A stretch of DNA of 64,000 nt from assembly GCF_001278115.1 (NCBI RefSeq), contig NZ_LIYD01000005.1:2302653-2366652 (forward strand), written 5' to 3'. Source of the DNA: Flavobacterium akiainvivens. Lineage in GTDB: Bacteria; Bacteroidota; Bacteroidia; Flavobacteriales; Flavobacteriaceae. Under the pieces are notes generated by a model. That model searched no databases. It was not told the origin of the DNA and saw only the letters and a list, made by a program, of their open reading frames with translations. A program made the translations under genes and the position numbers. This document shows, in pieces, positions 27,455-38,806 of the stretch; position 1 is the stretch's first letter, and the number at the start of each line of letters is the position of its first letter.

Positions 27455-28357
27455 ATGGCACATACTAATATACACCTGCAAACCCTTGAAGATGAAAGCA
27501 TCTACATCATCCGCGAAGTGGTGTCGCAGTTCCGTAAGCCAGTGCTGCTTTTTAGCGGAGGTAAGGACAGCATAACGCTGGCCCGCCTGGCGCAAAAGGC
27601 ATTTTACCCGGCTAAGATTCCGTTCCCTTTCCTGCATATTGATACCGGGCATAATTTCCCTGAAACCATTGAATTTAGAGACCAGCTGGTTAAAGAGCTT
27701 GGTGTGGAGCTTATTGTACGCTATGTTCAGGACAGTATAGACCAAAACAAAGCACAGGAAGAAACCGGCAAGTATGCCAGCCGCAACGCCCTGCAAACCG
27801 TTACCCTGCTGGATGCCATTGAAGAATTTGGCTTTGATGCCTGTATGGGCGGTGCACGCCGCGATGAGGAGAAATCGAGGGCTAAGGAGCGTATCTTTTC
27901 GGTGCGTGATGATTTTGGACAGTGGGATGCCAAGAAGCAGCGCCCGGAGCTGTTTAACATCCTGAATGGAAAGATTGCCTTTGGCGAAAATGTAAGGGCT
28001 TTCCCCATAAGCAACTGGACGGAGGAAGACGTGTGGAATTACATTAACCAGGAAGGCATTGGCCTGCCTACGATATATTTTGCGCACCAGCGCAAGCTGG
28101 TAAAACGCGATGGCGCGTTTTTGGCCTGGAGCGAATACCTGAACATTGTGGATACCGATGAGATTACCGAAAGCGTGGTGCGTTTCCGTACCGTGGGCGA
28201 TATGACCTGTACCGCGGCGTTTGTGAGCACGGCAAGCGCCATTGAAGACATTATGTATGAAAACAAGTCTTCTAAATCAAGCGAGCGTGGTGCCCGTATG
28301 GACGATAAGCGCAGCGAGGCGGCATTGGAACAACGTAAAAAGGGTGGGTATTTTTAG
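27455..28357 (+). CDS. cysD: sulfate adenylyltransferase subunit 2
   Basis: Small catalytic subunit of ATP sulfurylase, forming APS with CysN. The start MAHTNIHLQ is one nucleotide after the cysH stop and gives 300 residues; the longer frame runs back into cysH. VLLFSGGKDSITL (about 30-42) is the PP-loop for ATP. The C-terminal GARMDDKRSEAALEQRKKGGYF region is strongly conserved in CysD. Confidence 0.97.
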   Translation: MAHTNIHLQTLEDESIYIIREVVSQFRKPVLLFSGGKDSITLARLAQKAFYPAKIPFPFLHIDTGHNFPETIEFRDQLVKELGVELIVRYVQDSIDQNKAQEETGKYASRNALQTVTLLDAIEEFGFDACMGGARRDEEKSRAKERIFSVRDDFGQWDAKKQRPELFNILNGKIAFGENVRAFPISNWTEEDVWNYINQEGIGLPTIYFAHQRKLVKRDGAFLAWSEYLNIVDTDEITESVVRFRTVGDMTCTAAFVSTASAIEDIMYENKSSKSSERGARMDDKRSEAALEQRKKGGYF

Positions 28358-28408
28358 GAAAGCTTCTTAGCTTTTGTGCTGCTTAAACATAACGTTTTTC
28401 AGGTTCCG

Positions 28409-28788
28409 TCATTGCGAGAAGGAACGACGAAGCAATCTTTTTTTGTGTTTCAATAGATTTAGTGCTATAAGGATAATGAAATAAGATTGCCGCGCTCCGC
28501 AAGCTCCGCCCGCAAGGACGGGTCGTGAAGAAAGGTAGGATAACAGAAGTGCCTTGTGACTAACAACCCCTAAAAAATTTAAACACAAAGACACAAAGGC
28601 CACAAAGGCTTAAAAATTAATATTATGATGTGTTTTACTTGGTGTTCTTTGTGTCTTTGTGTTTTAAAAATAATCTGTTACTTGTGGCCTTTGTGAAAAA
28701 TCTTAGTGCCCTTAGTGTCAAAAAAACTCATTACAAGAAGCAATCATGCTTAGCAGCTGAGATACTCAGAAGCTAAGCAGCTTAAAAA
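28409..28788. repeat. composite of intergenic repeats between cysD and cysN
   Basis: The 438-bp gap interrupts an otherwise tight operon. It holds GTCATTGCGAGAAGGAACGA, a repeat I recall as common in Bacteroidota, and a 21-nt inverted repeat. In the latter, TTTAAACACAAAGACACAAAG at 28578-28598 pairs with 28647-28667 with a single extra base. CACAAAGGCC at 28601 and GGCCTTTGTG at 28687 make a second pair. An AGCAGCTGAG...AGCAGCTT tract ends it. No gene is visible. Confidence 0.6.
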
Positions 28789-28795
28789 TTAAATA

Positions 28796-30037
28796 ATGGA
28801 TTTACTACGTATAAATACAGCCGGTAGTGTAGACGACGGCAAGAGTACCCTGATAGGCCGTTTTTTAAACGACAGCAATGCCCTTACCATAGAGCAGGTA
28901 GAGCTTATTGAGCGCAAAACCCGCGAGAAGGGTATGGATGATCTTGATTTTTCAGTTTTAACCGATGGCCTTATCGCAGAAAGGGAGCAGGGCATTACCA
29001 TAGATGTTGCCCACATCTATTTCTCAAGCGAAAGCCGCAAGTTTATTATTGCCGACAGCCCCGGCCATGTAGAGTATACCCGCAACATGGTTACCGGCGC
29101 CAGCAACAGTGAGGTATCGATTATATTAATTGATGCACGTAAAGGCCTGCTGGAGCAAACCCACCGCCACTACTTTATCAGCACGCTACTAAGGTTGCAA
29201 ACGGTGGTGTTCTGTATTAATAAAATGGACCTTGTGGGCTATAGCGAAGATGTGTTCTTAAAGATTGCTGCCGACATCAATAAAATGACCGGAGGCTTTG
29301 CTTACAAGCCCGATATCCATGTGCTGCCCATTAGTTCGCTTAAGGGGGATAATGTGGTGTTTGCATCAGATAATACACCGTGGTACAAAGGAGAAAGCAT
29401 GAGTGGCATACTGCATAACATTAAGCCTAACGCCCAGGATACCGATGCGTTTCGCCTTGATGTGCAGCAGGTACTGCACGTGCAGAACGCCGAGTTTACC
29501 GATTACCGCGCTTATGCAGGCCGTATCATCAGCGGTAGCGTAAAGCTTGGCGATAAGCTAACGGTGCTGCCAAGTGGCACCGCAAGCGAGGTGGTTGAAA
29601 TTAGAAGGTTTACCAATACTTTAGCTTCGGCCACAGCCGGTGATTCGATACAACTGCGCCTTAAGGACGATGTAGATGTGAGCCGCGGCATGATGCTGGT
29701 ACAACAACCGGATGACAGCCTGCTATCGAAAGACATAAAAGCCACCCTGGTTTGGATGGACGAAAAACCGTCTGTACCCGGAGGGCGCTACACCATACAG
29801 GCCAGTACGCGTACTGCTGCGTGTAAGCTACAGGGTATTGATGCCATTATTCCGCCGGAGAACCCAACGGCAGTATATGAAGCGGCATCGCTAAAGCTGA
29901 ACGACATTGCCAAAGTGCAGCTTAAGACCGCTGCACCATTATTCCTTGACCGTTTTGAAGACAACCGTGGCAACGGAGCCTTCATTTTGGTTGACACCCA
30001 AACCAACAATACCGTTGCAGTAGGGTTTGTGGAGTAG
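28796..30037 (+). CDS. cysN: sulfate adenylyltransferase subunit 1 (GTPase)
   Basis: Regulatory GTPase of ATP sulfurylase. The 413 residues begin with GSVDDGKST at 10-18 (P-loop). DSPGHVEYTRNM (switch II) and NKMD follow, then EF-Tu-like beta-barrel domains. No APS kinase domain is fused at the C terminus. It pairs with cysD although 438 bp of repeat-rich DNA lies between them. A terminator follows at 30151. Confidence 0.96.
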   Translation: MDLLRINTAGSVDDGKSTLIGRFLNDSNALTIEQVELIERKTREKGMDDLDFSVLTDGLIAEREQGITIDVAHIYFSSESRKFIIADSPGHVEYTRNMVTGASNSEVSIILIDARKGLLEQTHRHYFISTLLRLQTVVFCINKMDLVGYSEDVFLKIAADINKMTGGFAYKPDIHVLPISSLKGDNVVFASDNTPWYKGESMSGILHNIKPNAQDTDAFRLDVQQVLHVQNAEFTDYRAYAGRIISGSVKLGDKLTVLPSGTASEVVEIRRFTNTLASATAGDSIQLRLKDDVDVSRGMMLVQQPDDSLLSKDIKATLVWMDEKPSVPGGRYTIQASTRTAACKLQGIDAIIPPENPTAVYEAASLKLNDIAKVQLKTAAPLFLDRFEDNRGNGAFILVDTQTNNTVAVGFVE

Positions 30038-30150
30038 TTGCGGGTTGGGAGTTGCGGGTTGTTTTTACAGCTGAGTAGGCAACCCCGCAAATATCTACCT
30101 TGTTTATGATATATTTCTCCCCCGGTCGATGCACGGGGCTTTGAAAAGTC

Positions 30151-30175
30151 CGGCCCATACAGGGCCGTCTTTTTT
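30151..30175 (+). terminator. intrinsic terminator after cysN
   Basis: CGGCCC, ATACA loop, GGGCCG, then TCTTTTTT. The preceding gap (30038-30150) contains GGTTGGGAGTTGCGGGTTG short repeats. Confidence 0.75.
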
Positions 30176-30221
30176 GTGTAATAAAGTGTACGCTCCAAAA
30201 CTCAAAACCCACCTTCTCCAA

Positions 30222-30247
30222 AAAAAACCGCCCCAAAACTGGAGCGG
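30222..30247 (-). terminator. intrinsic terminator of eno
   Basis: On the minus strand CCGCTCC, loop AGTTTT, GGGGCGG, then T8. The stem includes one G-U pair. Confidence 0.75.
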
Positions 30248-30273
30248 CCCTTTATATCTATATCCTTAGCGGA

Positions 30274-31590
<1,317 letters not shown>

Positions 31591-31604
31591 CTAATTAATT
31601 CTTC

Positions 31605-32714
31605 TTAATTCTTCGATTTCTCAATGTTTGCTATAAACTGGTCAAACAGGTAAGTAGCATCATGCGGACCCGGGCTGGCCTCCGGGTGGTATTGTACCGA
31701 GAAGCAGTTTTTGTTCTTCATGCGCATACCGGCCACAGTACCATCATTAACGTGAAGGTGCGTAATTTCAAAATCAGGGTGCTTTTCAAGCGCTTCGCGG
31801 TCTACTGCAAACCCGTGGTTTTGAGATGTAATTTCGCCCTCACCCGTTACAAGGTTTTTAACCGGGTGGTTAATACCCCTGTGCCCGTTAAACATTTTAT
31901 AGGTTGGTATTCCGTTAGCCAGGGCCAGTACCTGGTGGCCAAGGCATATACCAAATACCGGCTGGTCATCGGCCAGGATTTGGCGTGCAGCTTCCTGTGC
32001 ACCAAAAAGCGGGTCAGGGTCGCCGGGGCCGTTAGACAGGAAGTAACCATCAGGCTCAAACGTCTTAAGGTCGGCATAGGTAGCATCATAAGGGAAAACC
32101 TTAATGTAGCAATCGCGCTTTGCAAGGTTGCGCAGTATGTTTTTCTTAATACCCAGGTCAAGCGCCGATACTTTATATTTAGCATCAGGGTTACCCACAT
32201 AATAAGGTTCTTTTGTAGAAACTTTGCTGCTCAGCTCAAGGCCTTTCATATCCGGCACTTCAGCCAGGCGTTGTTTAAGGGCCTCAATATCGCAGTCTTC
32301 GGTACAGATAGCGGCATTCATGGCGCCGTTATCGCGAATGTAGCTTACCAGTGCGCGGGTATCAACATCTGATATCGCTACAAGGTTTTGTTCTTCAAAA
32401 TATTGCTTCAGGCTTTCATCGCTGTTAACGCGAGAGTGGTTAAAGCTGAAATTTTTACACACAAGGCCGCTAATCATAATTTTATCAGCCTCTACCTCTT
32501 CATTATTGGTACCGTAGTTGCCAATATGTGCATTGCTGGCCACCATAATCTGGCCAAAGTAAGAAGGGTCAGTAAAAATTTCCTGGTAGCCGGTCATGCC
32601 GGTGTTAAAACATACTTCTCCAAAAACAGTACCCTCAATGCCTATAGACTTGCCATAAAAAATGGTGCCGTCTGCTAAAAGTAGTACCGCTTTTTTCCTG
32701 TTCGTGTATTTCAT
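31605..32714 (-). CDS. carA: carbamoyl-phosphate synthase small subunit
   Basis: Glutamine amidotransferase subunit that feeds ammonia to CarB for pyrimidine and arginine synthesis. The start MKYTNRKKAVLL gives 369 residues; the 41 codons upstream are unlike the family. The N-terminal CarA domain is followed by a class I GATase with the nucleophile in FGICLGHQ and the His/Glu pair in QYHPEASPGP. carB is not in the window. TAAATTTG (32742-32749, minus) may be its -7 box. Confidence 0.96.
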   Translation of the reverse strand: MKYTNRKKAVLLLADGTIFYGKSIGIEGTVFGEVCFNTGMTGYQEIFTDPSYFGQIMVASNAHIGNYGTNNEEVEADKIMISGLVCKNFSFNHSRVNSDESLKQYFEEQNLVAISDVDTRALVSYIRDNGAMNAAICTEDCDIEALKQRLAEVPDMKGLELSSKVSTKEPYYVGNPDAKYKVSALDLGIKKNILRNLAKRDCYIKVFPYDATYADLKTFEPDGYFLSNGPGDPDPLFGAQEAARQILADDQPVFGICLGHQVLALANGIPTYKMFNGHRGINHPVKNLVTGEGEITSQNHGFAVDREALEKHPDFEITHLHVNDGTVAGMRMKNKNCFSVQYHPEASPGPHDATYLFDQFIANIEKSKN

Positions 32715-32741
32715 GTATGAAGTTTGATGTTGTGTTGCGTG

Positions 32742-32749
32742 CAAATTTA
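32742..32749 (-). promoter_or_regulatory. -7 promoter element of carA-eno
   Basis: TAAATTTG on the minus strand, 27 nt before the carA ATG. The -33 region is weak. Confidence 0.4.
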
Positions 32750-32822
32750 CTTTAAAAATTGGTTTTACCGAAATGGCGAGGCATTTTTGCATTTGCCTTA
32801 GTCTAAATCGGTTAAGCATTGC

Positions 32823-32859
32823 AAAAAAAAAGGACAAACTGTAAAGTTTATCCTTTTTT
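32823..32859 (-). terminator. terminator ending the ribosomal superoperon
   Basis: A long A/T-flanked stem on the minus strand (AAGGATAAACT, 4-nt loop, AGTTTGTCCTT, then T8), 27 nt after rplQ. One G-U pair is included. Confidence 0.85.
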
Positions 32860-32885
32860 AATATCGAAAAATCAATTGTTCATGA

Positions 32886-33392
32886 TTATTCAGCAGCATT
32901 GTTGTTTTCTTCTGTATCAACAGCAGGGGCTTCAGTTGCAGCAGGTGCTTCAGCCACAGGAGCGGCAGCAGCTTTAGCTGAACGGCTACGACGGGTCGTT
33001 TTCTTAGCCTCTTTTTTAGTAGCGTTATACAGTTCGTTAAAGTCAACTAGCTCTATCATAGCCATATCAGCGTTGTCACCAAGACGGTTACCAAGCTTAA
33101 TGATACGGGTATAACCTCCTGGGCGGTCGCCCACTTTAGCAGCTACTTCCCTAAAAAGTTCAGTAACGGCATATTTGTTACGAAGGTAAGAGAATACTAT
33201 ACGACGGTTGTGTGTAGTATCTTCTTTAGATTTAGTAACCAATGGCTCAAAGTATACTTTAAGCGCCTTGGCTTTGGCAACAGTCGTATTAATACGCTTG
33301 TGCTCTATAAGGGAGCAAGCCATGTTAGCCAGCATCAGTTTCCTGTGCCCGGCCTGCCTGCTAAGGTGATTTACTTTTTTTCCGTGTCTCAT
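32886..33392 (-). CDS. rplQ: 50S ribosomal protein L17
   Basis: Last gene of the ribosomal block. [12 protein letters not shown] opens the conserved domain (to about residue 120). The protein is 168 aa, about 40 longer than E. coli L17, because of an Ala/Glu-rich tail ([18 protein letters not shown] and on) that I take as a lineage-specific extension. It follows rpoA as in most bacteria. Confidence 0.97.
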   Translation of the reverse strand: MRHGKKVNHLSRQAGHRKLMLANMACSLIEHKRINTTVAKAKALKVYFEPLVTKSKEDTTHNRRIVFSYLRNKYAVTELFREVAAKVGDRPGGYTRIIKLGNRLGDNADMAMIELVDFNELYNATKKEAKKTTRRSRSAKAAAAPVAEAPAATEAPAVDTEENNNAAE

Positions 33393-33428
33393 TGCTGTAA
33401 ATTTAAACCTTTACCTTTCGGTGAAGGA

Positions 33429-34421
33429 TTATTCTTTATCTAATTTGTATTTGCTCAAATCCATACCGAAGTGCAGGTTTTTAGAAGCAACAAGCTCATC
33501 AAGCTCAGTTAGCGACTTTTTACCAAAGTTACGGAATTTCATCAAGTCATTTTTGTTGAACGATACCAGGTCGCCTAATGTATCAACTTCAGCCGCTTTC
33601 AAACAGTTTAGTGCCCTAACAGACAGGTCCATATCAACCAGTTTTGTTTTAAGCAACTGCCTCATGTGAAGAGATTCTTCATCATAAGATTCTGTTTGGG
33701 CAATTTCATCGGCCTCAAGTGTAATCCTTTCATCAGAGAACAGCATAAAGTGGTGTATCAGCGTTTTTGCTGCCTCTGTAAGCGCTTCTTTAGGGTGTAT
33801 AGAACCGTCAGTAATGATTTCAAAAACCAGCTTTTCGTAGTCAGTTTTTTGCTCCACACGGAAGTTCTCTATCGCATACTTAACGTTCTTTACAGGTGTA
33901 AAGATAGAGTCAGTAAAGATAGTGCCTATAGCAGCATTTTGCTTTTTGTTTTCTTCAGCAGGAACATAACCACGGCCTTTTTCTATAGTAAGTTCAAGGT
34001 TAACGGTTATTTTGCTGTCCATGTTGCAGATAACAAGTTCAGGGTTTAGCACCTGGAAACCTGAAATAAACTTTTGGAAATCACCGGCAGTAAGCTGGTC
34101 TTTTCCACCTACAGATATCGAAACAGATTCGTTATCTATATCCTCAATCTGGCGCTTAAAACGCACCTGCTTAAGGTTAAGAATTATTTCTGTAACATCT
34201 TCAACAACCCCTGGTATGGTAGAAAACTCATGCTCTACACCTTCGATGCGAACAGATGTTATTGCATAACCTTCCAGCGAAGAAAGTAAAACTCTTCTAA
34301 GTGCGTTACCAACAGTCAATCCATATCCGGGTTCCAGAGGGCGAAATTCGAATTTCCCCTGAAAATCGGTAGAATCGATCATTATAACTTTATCGGGCTT
34401 TTGAAAATTAAATATTGCCAT
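33429..34421 (-). CDS. rpoA: DNA-directed RNA polymerase subunit alpha
   Basis: The 330-residue alpha subunit. The N-terminal assembly domain has [20 protein letters not shown] at about 32-51. The C-terminal domain has the helix-hairpin-helix [13 protein letters not shown] [17 protein letters not shown] near residue 291. It lies between rpsD and rplQ, the usual alpha-operon order. A 14-bp perfect palindrome touches its start codon (34422-34435). Confidence 0.98.
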   Translation of the reverse strand: MAIFNFQKPDKVIMIDSTDFQGKFEFRPLEPGYGLTVGNALRRVLLSSLEGYAITSVRIEGVEHEFSTIPGVVEDVTEIILNLKQVRFKRQIEDIDNESVSISVGGKDQLTAGDFQKFISGFQVLNPELVICNMDSKITVNLELTIEKGRGYVPAEENKKQNAAIGTIFTDSIFTPVKNVKYAIENFRVEQKTDYEKLVFEIITDGSIHPKEALTEAAKTLIHHFMLFSDERITLEADEIAQTESYDEESLHMRQLLKTKLVDMDLSVRALNCLKAAEVDTLGDLVSFNKNDLMKFRNFGKKSLTELDELVASKNLHFGMDLSKYKLDKE

Positions 34422-34435
34422 ATTAGTCGACTAAT
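34422..34435. promoter_or_regulatory. perfect 14-bp palindrome directly upstream of rpoA
   Basis: ATTAGTCGACTAAT is self-complementary and ends next to the rpoA ATG. In mRNA it could fold as a 5-bp stem with a UCGA loop over the translation start. Confidence 0.5.
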
Positions 34436-34443
34436 GTCAATTA

Positions 34444-35049
34444 TTATTTGTTATACAACTCAACGATTAGTTGTTCTTTGATGTTTTCCGGTATCTGGAT
34501 ACGGGCAGGAACACTTACAAAAGTACCTTCCATAGTATCGTTGTTCCAGGTAATCCACTCATATACGTGAGCAGAGTTTGATAAAGAATCTGTGATAGTC
34601 TCAAGAGATTTAGACTTTTCACGCACAGCAACTTTATCGCCGGCTTTTAGGTGGTATGATGGTATGTTTACCAGCTCACCATTTACGGTTATATGCCTGT
34701 GGCCTACTATTTGGCGGGCTGCCCTGCGAGAAGGTGCAATACCCATCCTGTATACCACGTTGTCAAGCCTTGCCTCACATAGCTGAAGTAGCACTTCACC
34801 GGTTACGCCTTTAGTGGCAGCGGCTTTTTCATACAGGTTCCTGAATTGTTTTTCAAGGATACCGTAAGAGTACTTCGCTTTCTGCTTCTCCATTAGCTGA
34901 ACAGCATATTCAGATTTTTTACCCCTCTTTTTAGCCAGGCCGTGTTGCCCTGGAGGGTAGTTTCTTTTTTCGAAGGCTTTATCGTCTCCGAAGATCGCCT
35001 CACCAAATTTACGGGCGATTCTTGTTTTTGGACCAGTATATCTTGCCAT
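34444..35049 (-). CDS. rpsD: 30S ribosomal protein S4
   Basis: Primary 16S rRNA-binding protein, 201 aa, starting [17 protein letters not shown]. The S4 RNA-binding domain contains [20 protein letters not shown] at about 92-111. In many bacteria S4 represses its own operon through a leader RNA. The 87-nt spacer just upstream is strongly structured here. Confidence 0.98.
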   Translation of the reverse strand: MARYTGPKTRIARKFGEAIFGDDKAFEKRNYPPGQHGLAKKRGKKSEYAVQLMEKQKAKYSYGILEKQFRNLYEKAAATKGVTGEVLLQLCEARLDNVVYRMGIAPSRRAARQIVGHRHITVNGELVNIPSYHLKAGDKVAVREKSKSLETITDSLSNSAHVYEWITWNNDTMEGTFVSVPARIQIPENIKEQLIVELYNK

Positions 35050-35064
35050 TTTAAAAAATTAAGA

Positions 35065-35118
35065 GAACAGGAGGTTATGAATTCAGGTCTCATCCTCCGA
35101 TAACCTTTGCCCCTGTTC
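35065..35118 (-). promoter_or_regulatory. structured rpsK-rpsD spacer (possible ribosomal-protein leader)
   Basis: GAACAGG (35065-35071) pairs with CCTGTTC (35112-35118), and AGGTTAT (35072-35078) with ATAACCT (35100-35106). The two 7-bp stems stack with a 5-nt bulge and a 21-nt loop. No U-run follows, so it is not a standard terminator. It lies 15 nt before the rpsD start. Confidence 0.5.
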
Positions 35119-35136
35119 GATAGTTATACTATATAA

Positions 35137-35520
<384 letters not shown>

Positions 35521-35529
35521 TACTTTTTA

Positions 35530-35904
35530 TTATTTAGTTGCTTTTTTCTTGTTAGCAACAGTTTTTCTCTTACCTTTTCTAGTCCTTGAGTTGTTTTTGG
35601 TACGCTGGCCACGTAGTGGAAGACCTGCCCTGTGGCGGATACCCCTGTAGCAACCTATGTCCATAAGGCGCTTAATGTTAAGCGAAATTTCAGAACGAAG
35701 TTCACCTTCAATTTTGAAATAAGATACAGCTTCACGGATGGCGCTTATTTCGTCGTCATTCCACTCGCTCACTTTTTTATCTTCGCTAACCTGTGCTTTG
35801 GCTAGTATTTCTTGTGACCTGCTTTTACCAATACCAAAGATGTAGGTTAAAGCAATAACTCCTCTTTTGTTTTTAGGTATGTCTACCCCTGCAATTCTTG
35901 CCAT
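35530..35904 (-). CDS. rpsM: 30S ribosomal protein S13
   Basis: Head protein contacting tRNA and the large subunit, 124 aa. [20 protein letters not shown] and the [18 protein letters not shown] block identify it. It begins 2 nt after the rpmJ stop. Confidence 0.98.
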   Translation of the reverse strand: MARIAGVDIPKNKRGVIALTYIFGIGKSRSQEILAKAQVSEDKKVSEWNDDEISAIREAVSYFKIEGELRSEISLNIKRLMDIGCYRGIRHRAGLPLRGQRTKNNSRTRKGKRKTVANKKKATK

Positions 35905-35906
35905 AA

Positions 35907-36023
35907 TTATCCTTGTCTTTGTTTAAATCTAGGATTCTTTTTGTTAATAACATATAACCTGCCTTTCCTGCGTACTATTATGCAGTCGGCACTTCTTTTC
36001 TTAACTGATGCTCTTACTTTCAT
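35907..36023 (-). CDS. rpmJ: 50S ribosomal protein L36, zinc-free form
   Basis: I translated this 38-residue gene by hand: [20 protein letters not shown] opens it and it ends PRFKQRQG. The length and ends match L36. Only one cysteine remains, so the CxxC zinc ribbon is lost (the C-minus form). It sits between infA and rpsM as in most genomes. Confidence 0.95.
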   Translation of the reverse strand: MKVRASVKKRSADCIIVRRKGRLYVINKKNPRFKQRQG

Positions 36024-36037
36024 TATTATAAGCTTCT

Positions 36038-36253
36038 TTAGTATCTGTAAGTAATTCTTGCTTTAGACAAATCATAAGGGCTCATTTCAAGCTTTACCTT
36101 ATCGCCCGGAAGCAACTTGATATAGTGCATACGCATTTTACCTGAAATATGAGCAATTACCACATGCCCGTTTTCTAATTCAACACGGAACATAGCATTT
36201 GATAATGCCTCTATTATAGATCCGTCCTGTTCTATTGCTGATTGTTTTGCCAT
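36038..36253 (-). CDS. infA: translation initiation factor IF-1
   Basis: S1-fold factor that occupies the ribosomal A site during initiation, 71 aa. [20 protein letters not shown] and the [19 protein letters not shown] end are characteristic. It lies between secY and rpmJ. Confidence 0.98.
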   Translation of the reverse strand: MAKQSAIEQDGSIIEALSNAMFRVELENGHVVIAHISGKMRMHYIKLLPGDKVKLEMSPYDLSKARITYRY

Positions 36254-36258
36254 AAATA

Positions 36259-37602
36259 TTAAGCTACAGCTTTTCTACCTTTACCGGTTTTCATTAATCC
36301 GTCATAATGCCTGTTAAGCAAGTATGAATTTATCTGCTGGATTGTATCGATTGCAACCCCAACCATAATCAACAGAGATGTACCACCGTAAAACAAAGCC
36401 CACTGTTGCTGAACCCCAAAGCTTTTAACCACTGCCGGGAACACGGCAAGGAAAGCAAGGAACAAAGCACCCGGGAATGTAATAAGTGACATAATCCTGT
36501 CAAGGTAATCTCCGGTCTCAACACCCGGCCTTACGCCCGGTATAAAACCACCACTCCTCTTAAGGTCATCTGCCATTTTATTGGTAGGTACTGTTATCGC
36601 GGTGTAAAAGTAAGTAAAAATTATAATTAATAAAGCAAAAACAACATTATAGGCTAAACCAAACGGATTTTTAAACTCCGATGTAATGGTGTTTGCCGTA
36701 TCAGATTGATAAAGGCCGGCCAAAGCAGCTGGTATAAACATGATAGCCTGGGCAAAGATAATTGGCATAACGCCCGAAGCATTAAGCTTAAGCGGAATCC
36801 ACTGCCTGTTGCCACCAAACATATCCTGTTCAAAATCGCCTGATGCCGTGCGCCTTGCATACTGTACAGGTATTTTCCTTACCGCCATAACCATAAGGAT
36901 ACAGGCAATAATTACCAATAGCCATACAACAACTTCAATAAGGAGCTGTAACGGTCCTCCGTTATTTTCAGTTACAACAGAAGTAAACTCCTGTATAAAT
37001 GCCTGTGGCAACCTGGCTATAATACCTACAAGGATAAGCAGCGATATACCGTTACCTATACCTTTATCAGTAATTTTTTCGCCAAGCCACATTGCAAATA
37101 TGGTGCCGGTTGTTAGGATAACAACAGATGAGAAAAGGAACTGGAATGAGCTAACCGGCATAAGGAACGCCTCTGCAGGAAGCGTATTGTTAAGGTTATA
37201 AATATAACCCGGGCCCTGTACCAGTGTAATAGCTATTGTTAACCAGCGTGTAATCTGGTTCATCCTTTTCCTTCCGCTCTCGCCTTCTTTTTGCAATTTT
37301 TGCAGGTAAGGCACTGCGATACCCATTAATTGAACCACGATAGATGCAGAAATATATGGCATAATACCCAATGCAAATACAGATGCCTGCGAAAACGCAC
37401 CACCTGTAAATACATCGATAAGCCATCCTATACCGCCTTCTGCCTGTTTAGATAAATTTGTTAGCCCCGTAGCATCAATACCCGGAAGTGTAACGTGTGC
37501 ACCAAAACGGTACACAAGCAACAATCCTAAAGTAACCAGGATCCTGTTCTTCAGTTCTTCAATCTTCCAGATGTTAACGAATGCTTCAAAAAATTTCTTC
37601 AT
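36259..37602 (-). CDS. secY: preprotein translocase subunit SecY
   Basis: Channel subunit of the Sec translocon, ten transmembrane helices. I start at [10 protein letters not shown] (447 aa), 13 nt after the rplO stop, since the ATG 4 codons earlier would overlap that stop region. [20 protein letters not shown] and the plug-adjacent [10 protein letters not shown] fit SecY. The [15 protein letters not shown] cytoplasmic loop is present. Confidence 0.97.
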   Translation of the reverse strand: MKKFFEAFVNIWKIEELKNRILVTLGLLLVYRFGAHVTLPGIDATGLTNLSKQAEGGIGWLIDVFTGGAFSQASVFALGIMPYISASIVVQLMGIAVPYLQKLQKEGESGRKRMNQITRWLTIAITLVQGPGYIYNLNNTLPAEAFLMPVSSFQFLFSSVVILTTGTIFAMWLGEKITDKGIGNGISLLILVGIIARLPQAFIQEFTSVVTENNGGPLQLLIEVVVWLLVIIACILMVMAVRKIPVQYARRTASGDFEQDMFGGNRQWIPLKLNASGVMPIIFAQAIMFIPAALAGLYQSDTANTITSEFKNPFGLAYNVVFALLIIIFTYFYTAITVPTNKMADDLKRSGGFIPGVRPGVETGDYLDRIMSLITFPGALFLAFLAVFPAVVKSFGVQQQWALFYGGTSLLIMVGVAIDTIQQINSYLLNRHYDGLMKTGKGRKAVA

Positions 37603-37615
37603 AAGGCTATACAAA

Positions 37616-38068
37616 TTATAAACTTACGGCCTCACCACCGGCAGCCTCAATAGCAGCCTTAGCAGTAGCAGTAAATTTGTGAGCGGTTACTTTTAGTTTT
37701 GCTTTGAGCTCTCCTCTTCCTAAAATCTTTACCTGCTCGTTTTTAGTAGCAAGGCGGTTTTCAACAAGTGTAGTAAAGTCTACAGTGTCTGTAACCAGGC
37801 CGTTGTCTACAAGAGCCTGAAGTGTATCCAGGTTTATACCGGCATACTCCTTACGGTTTATGTTTTTAAAACCAAACTTAGGAACACGCCTTTGAAGTGG
37901 CATTTGTCCACCTTCAAAACCAATCTTTTTAGAGTAACCAGAACGTGATTTAGCACCTTTGTGGCCACGTGCGGCAGTACCGCCTTTGCCAGAGCCTTCA
38001 CCACGGCCTACCCTTTTATTTTGATTATGAACTGAACCTTCTGCAGGTTGTAAGTTACTTAAATCCAT
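37616..38068 (-). CDS. rplO: 50S ribosomal protein L15
   Basis: 150-aa large-subunit protein. The Gly/Lys/Arg-rich N terminus (KRVGRGEGSGKGGTAARGHK, about 18-37) binds 23S rRNA. It lies between rpmD and secY. Confidence 0.98.
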   Translation of the reverse strand: MDLSNLQPAEGSVHNQNKRVGRGEGSGKGGTAARGHKGAKSRSGYSKKIGFEGGQMPLQRRVPKFGFKNINRKEYAGINLDTLQALVDNGLVTDTVDFTTLVENRLATKNEQVKILGRGELKAKLKVTAHKFTATAKAAIEAAGGEAVSL

Positions 38069-38079
38069 TTCTGTTATTG

Positions 38080-38262
38080 TTAGTTGATTTCTTCTACAGA
38101 AACCAGGTGTTTAACTTTGTTTACCATTCCAAGGATAGCAGGAGTAGCATCGTGCTCAACAACTTGCCCAAGTTTGCGAAGGCCAAGAGACTCAAGAGTC
38201 AGCTTTTGCGTTTGAGGACAGTTGATTTTGCTTCTAACTTGTTTTACTTTAATTTTTCCCAT
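38080..38262 (-). CDS. rpmD: 50S ribosomal protein L30
   Basis: 60-aa protein. IKVKQVRSKINCPQTQKLTL and LGLRKLGQVVEHDATPAILG mark the L30 fold. It lies between rpsE and rplO. Confidence 0.97.
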   Translation of the reverse strand: MGKIKVKQVRSKINCPQTQKLTLESLGLRKLGQVVEHDATPAILGMVNKVKHLVSVEEIN

Positions 38263-38275
38263 GACTTCCTTAAAA

Positions 38276-38800
38276 TTAACCTTTGAATACTTTTTCTAAA
38301 GAAACACCCCTTTGTTTTGCAACAGTTGCAGCACTCCTCATTTGAAGAAGGGCATCAAAAGTAGCTTTAACAACATTGTGAGGGTTAGATGAACCCTGAG
38401 ACTTAGATAGTACATCATGTATACCTACAGACTCAAGTACTGCGCGAACGGCACCACCGGCAATAACACCGGTACCGTGGCTTGCAGGCATTAGCAGTAC
38501 ACGTGCACCACCAAATTTACCTTTTTGCTCATGCGGTACGCTTTGGCCGCTTAGTGGTATTTTTACAAGACCTTTCTTGGCATCTTCAACCGCTTTGGCA
38601 ATAGCCTCGCTTACGTCTTTAGATTTACCAAGGCCATGGCCTACAACACCATTCTCGTCACCTACCACTACAATAGCGCTAAAGCCGAAAGCCCTACCAC
38701 CTTTAGTAACTTTAGTAACACGGTTAACAGCTACCAGGCGGTCTTTAAGTTCAAGGCCGCTTGGTTTTACTATTTCTACGTTTTTATAATTATGATACAT
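38276..38800 (-). CDS. rpsE: 30S ribosomal protein S5
   Basis: 174-aa decoding-fidelity protein. The double-stranded RNA-binding half holds [20 protein letters not shown] at about 27-46. The second half holds [20 protein letters not shown]. It starts 6 nt after rplR. Confidence 0.98.
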   Translation of the reverse strand: MYHNYKNVEIVKPSGLELKDRLVAVNRVTKVTKGGRAFGFSAIVVVGDENGVVGHGLGKSKDVSEAIAKAVEDAKKGLVKIPLSGQSVPHEQKGKFGGARVLLMPASHGTGVIAGGAVRAVLESVGIHDVLSKSQGSSNPHNVVKATFDALLQMRSAATVAKQRGVSLEKVFKG

Positions 38801-38806
38801 AATTTC

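Noticed and set aside
28358..28795. Insertion sequence remnant between cysD and cysN
   Set aside because: No transposase fragment, target duplication or terminal repeats of IS type; it looks like several small intergenic repeats.
28796..30037. CysN fused to APS kinase (CysNC)
   Set aside because: The protein ends after the EF-Tu-like domains at 413 residues and has no second P-loop.
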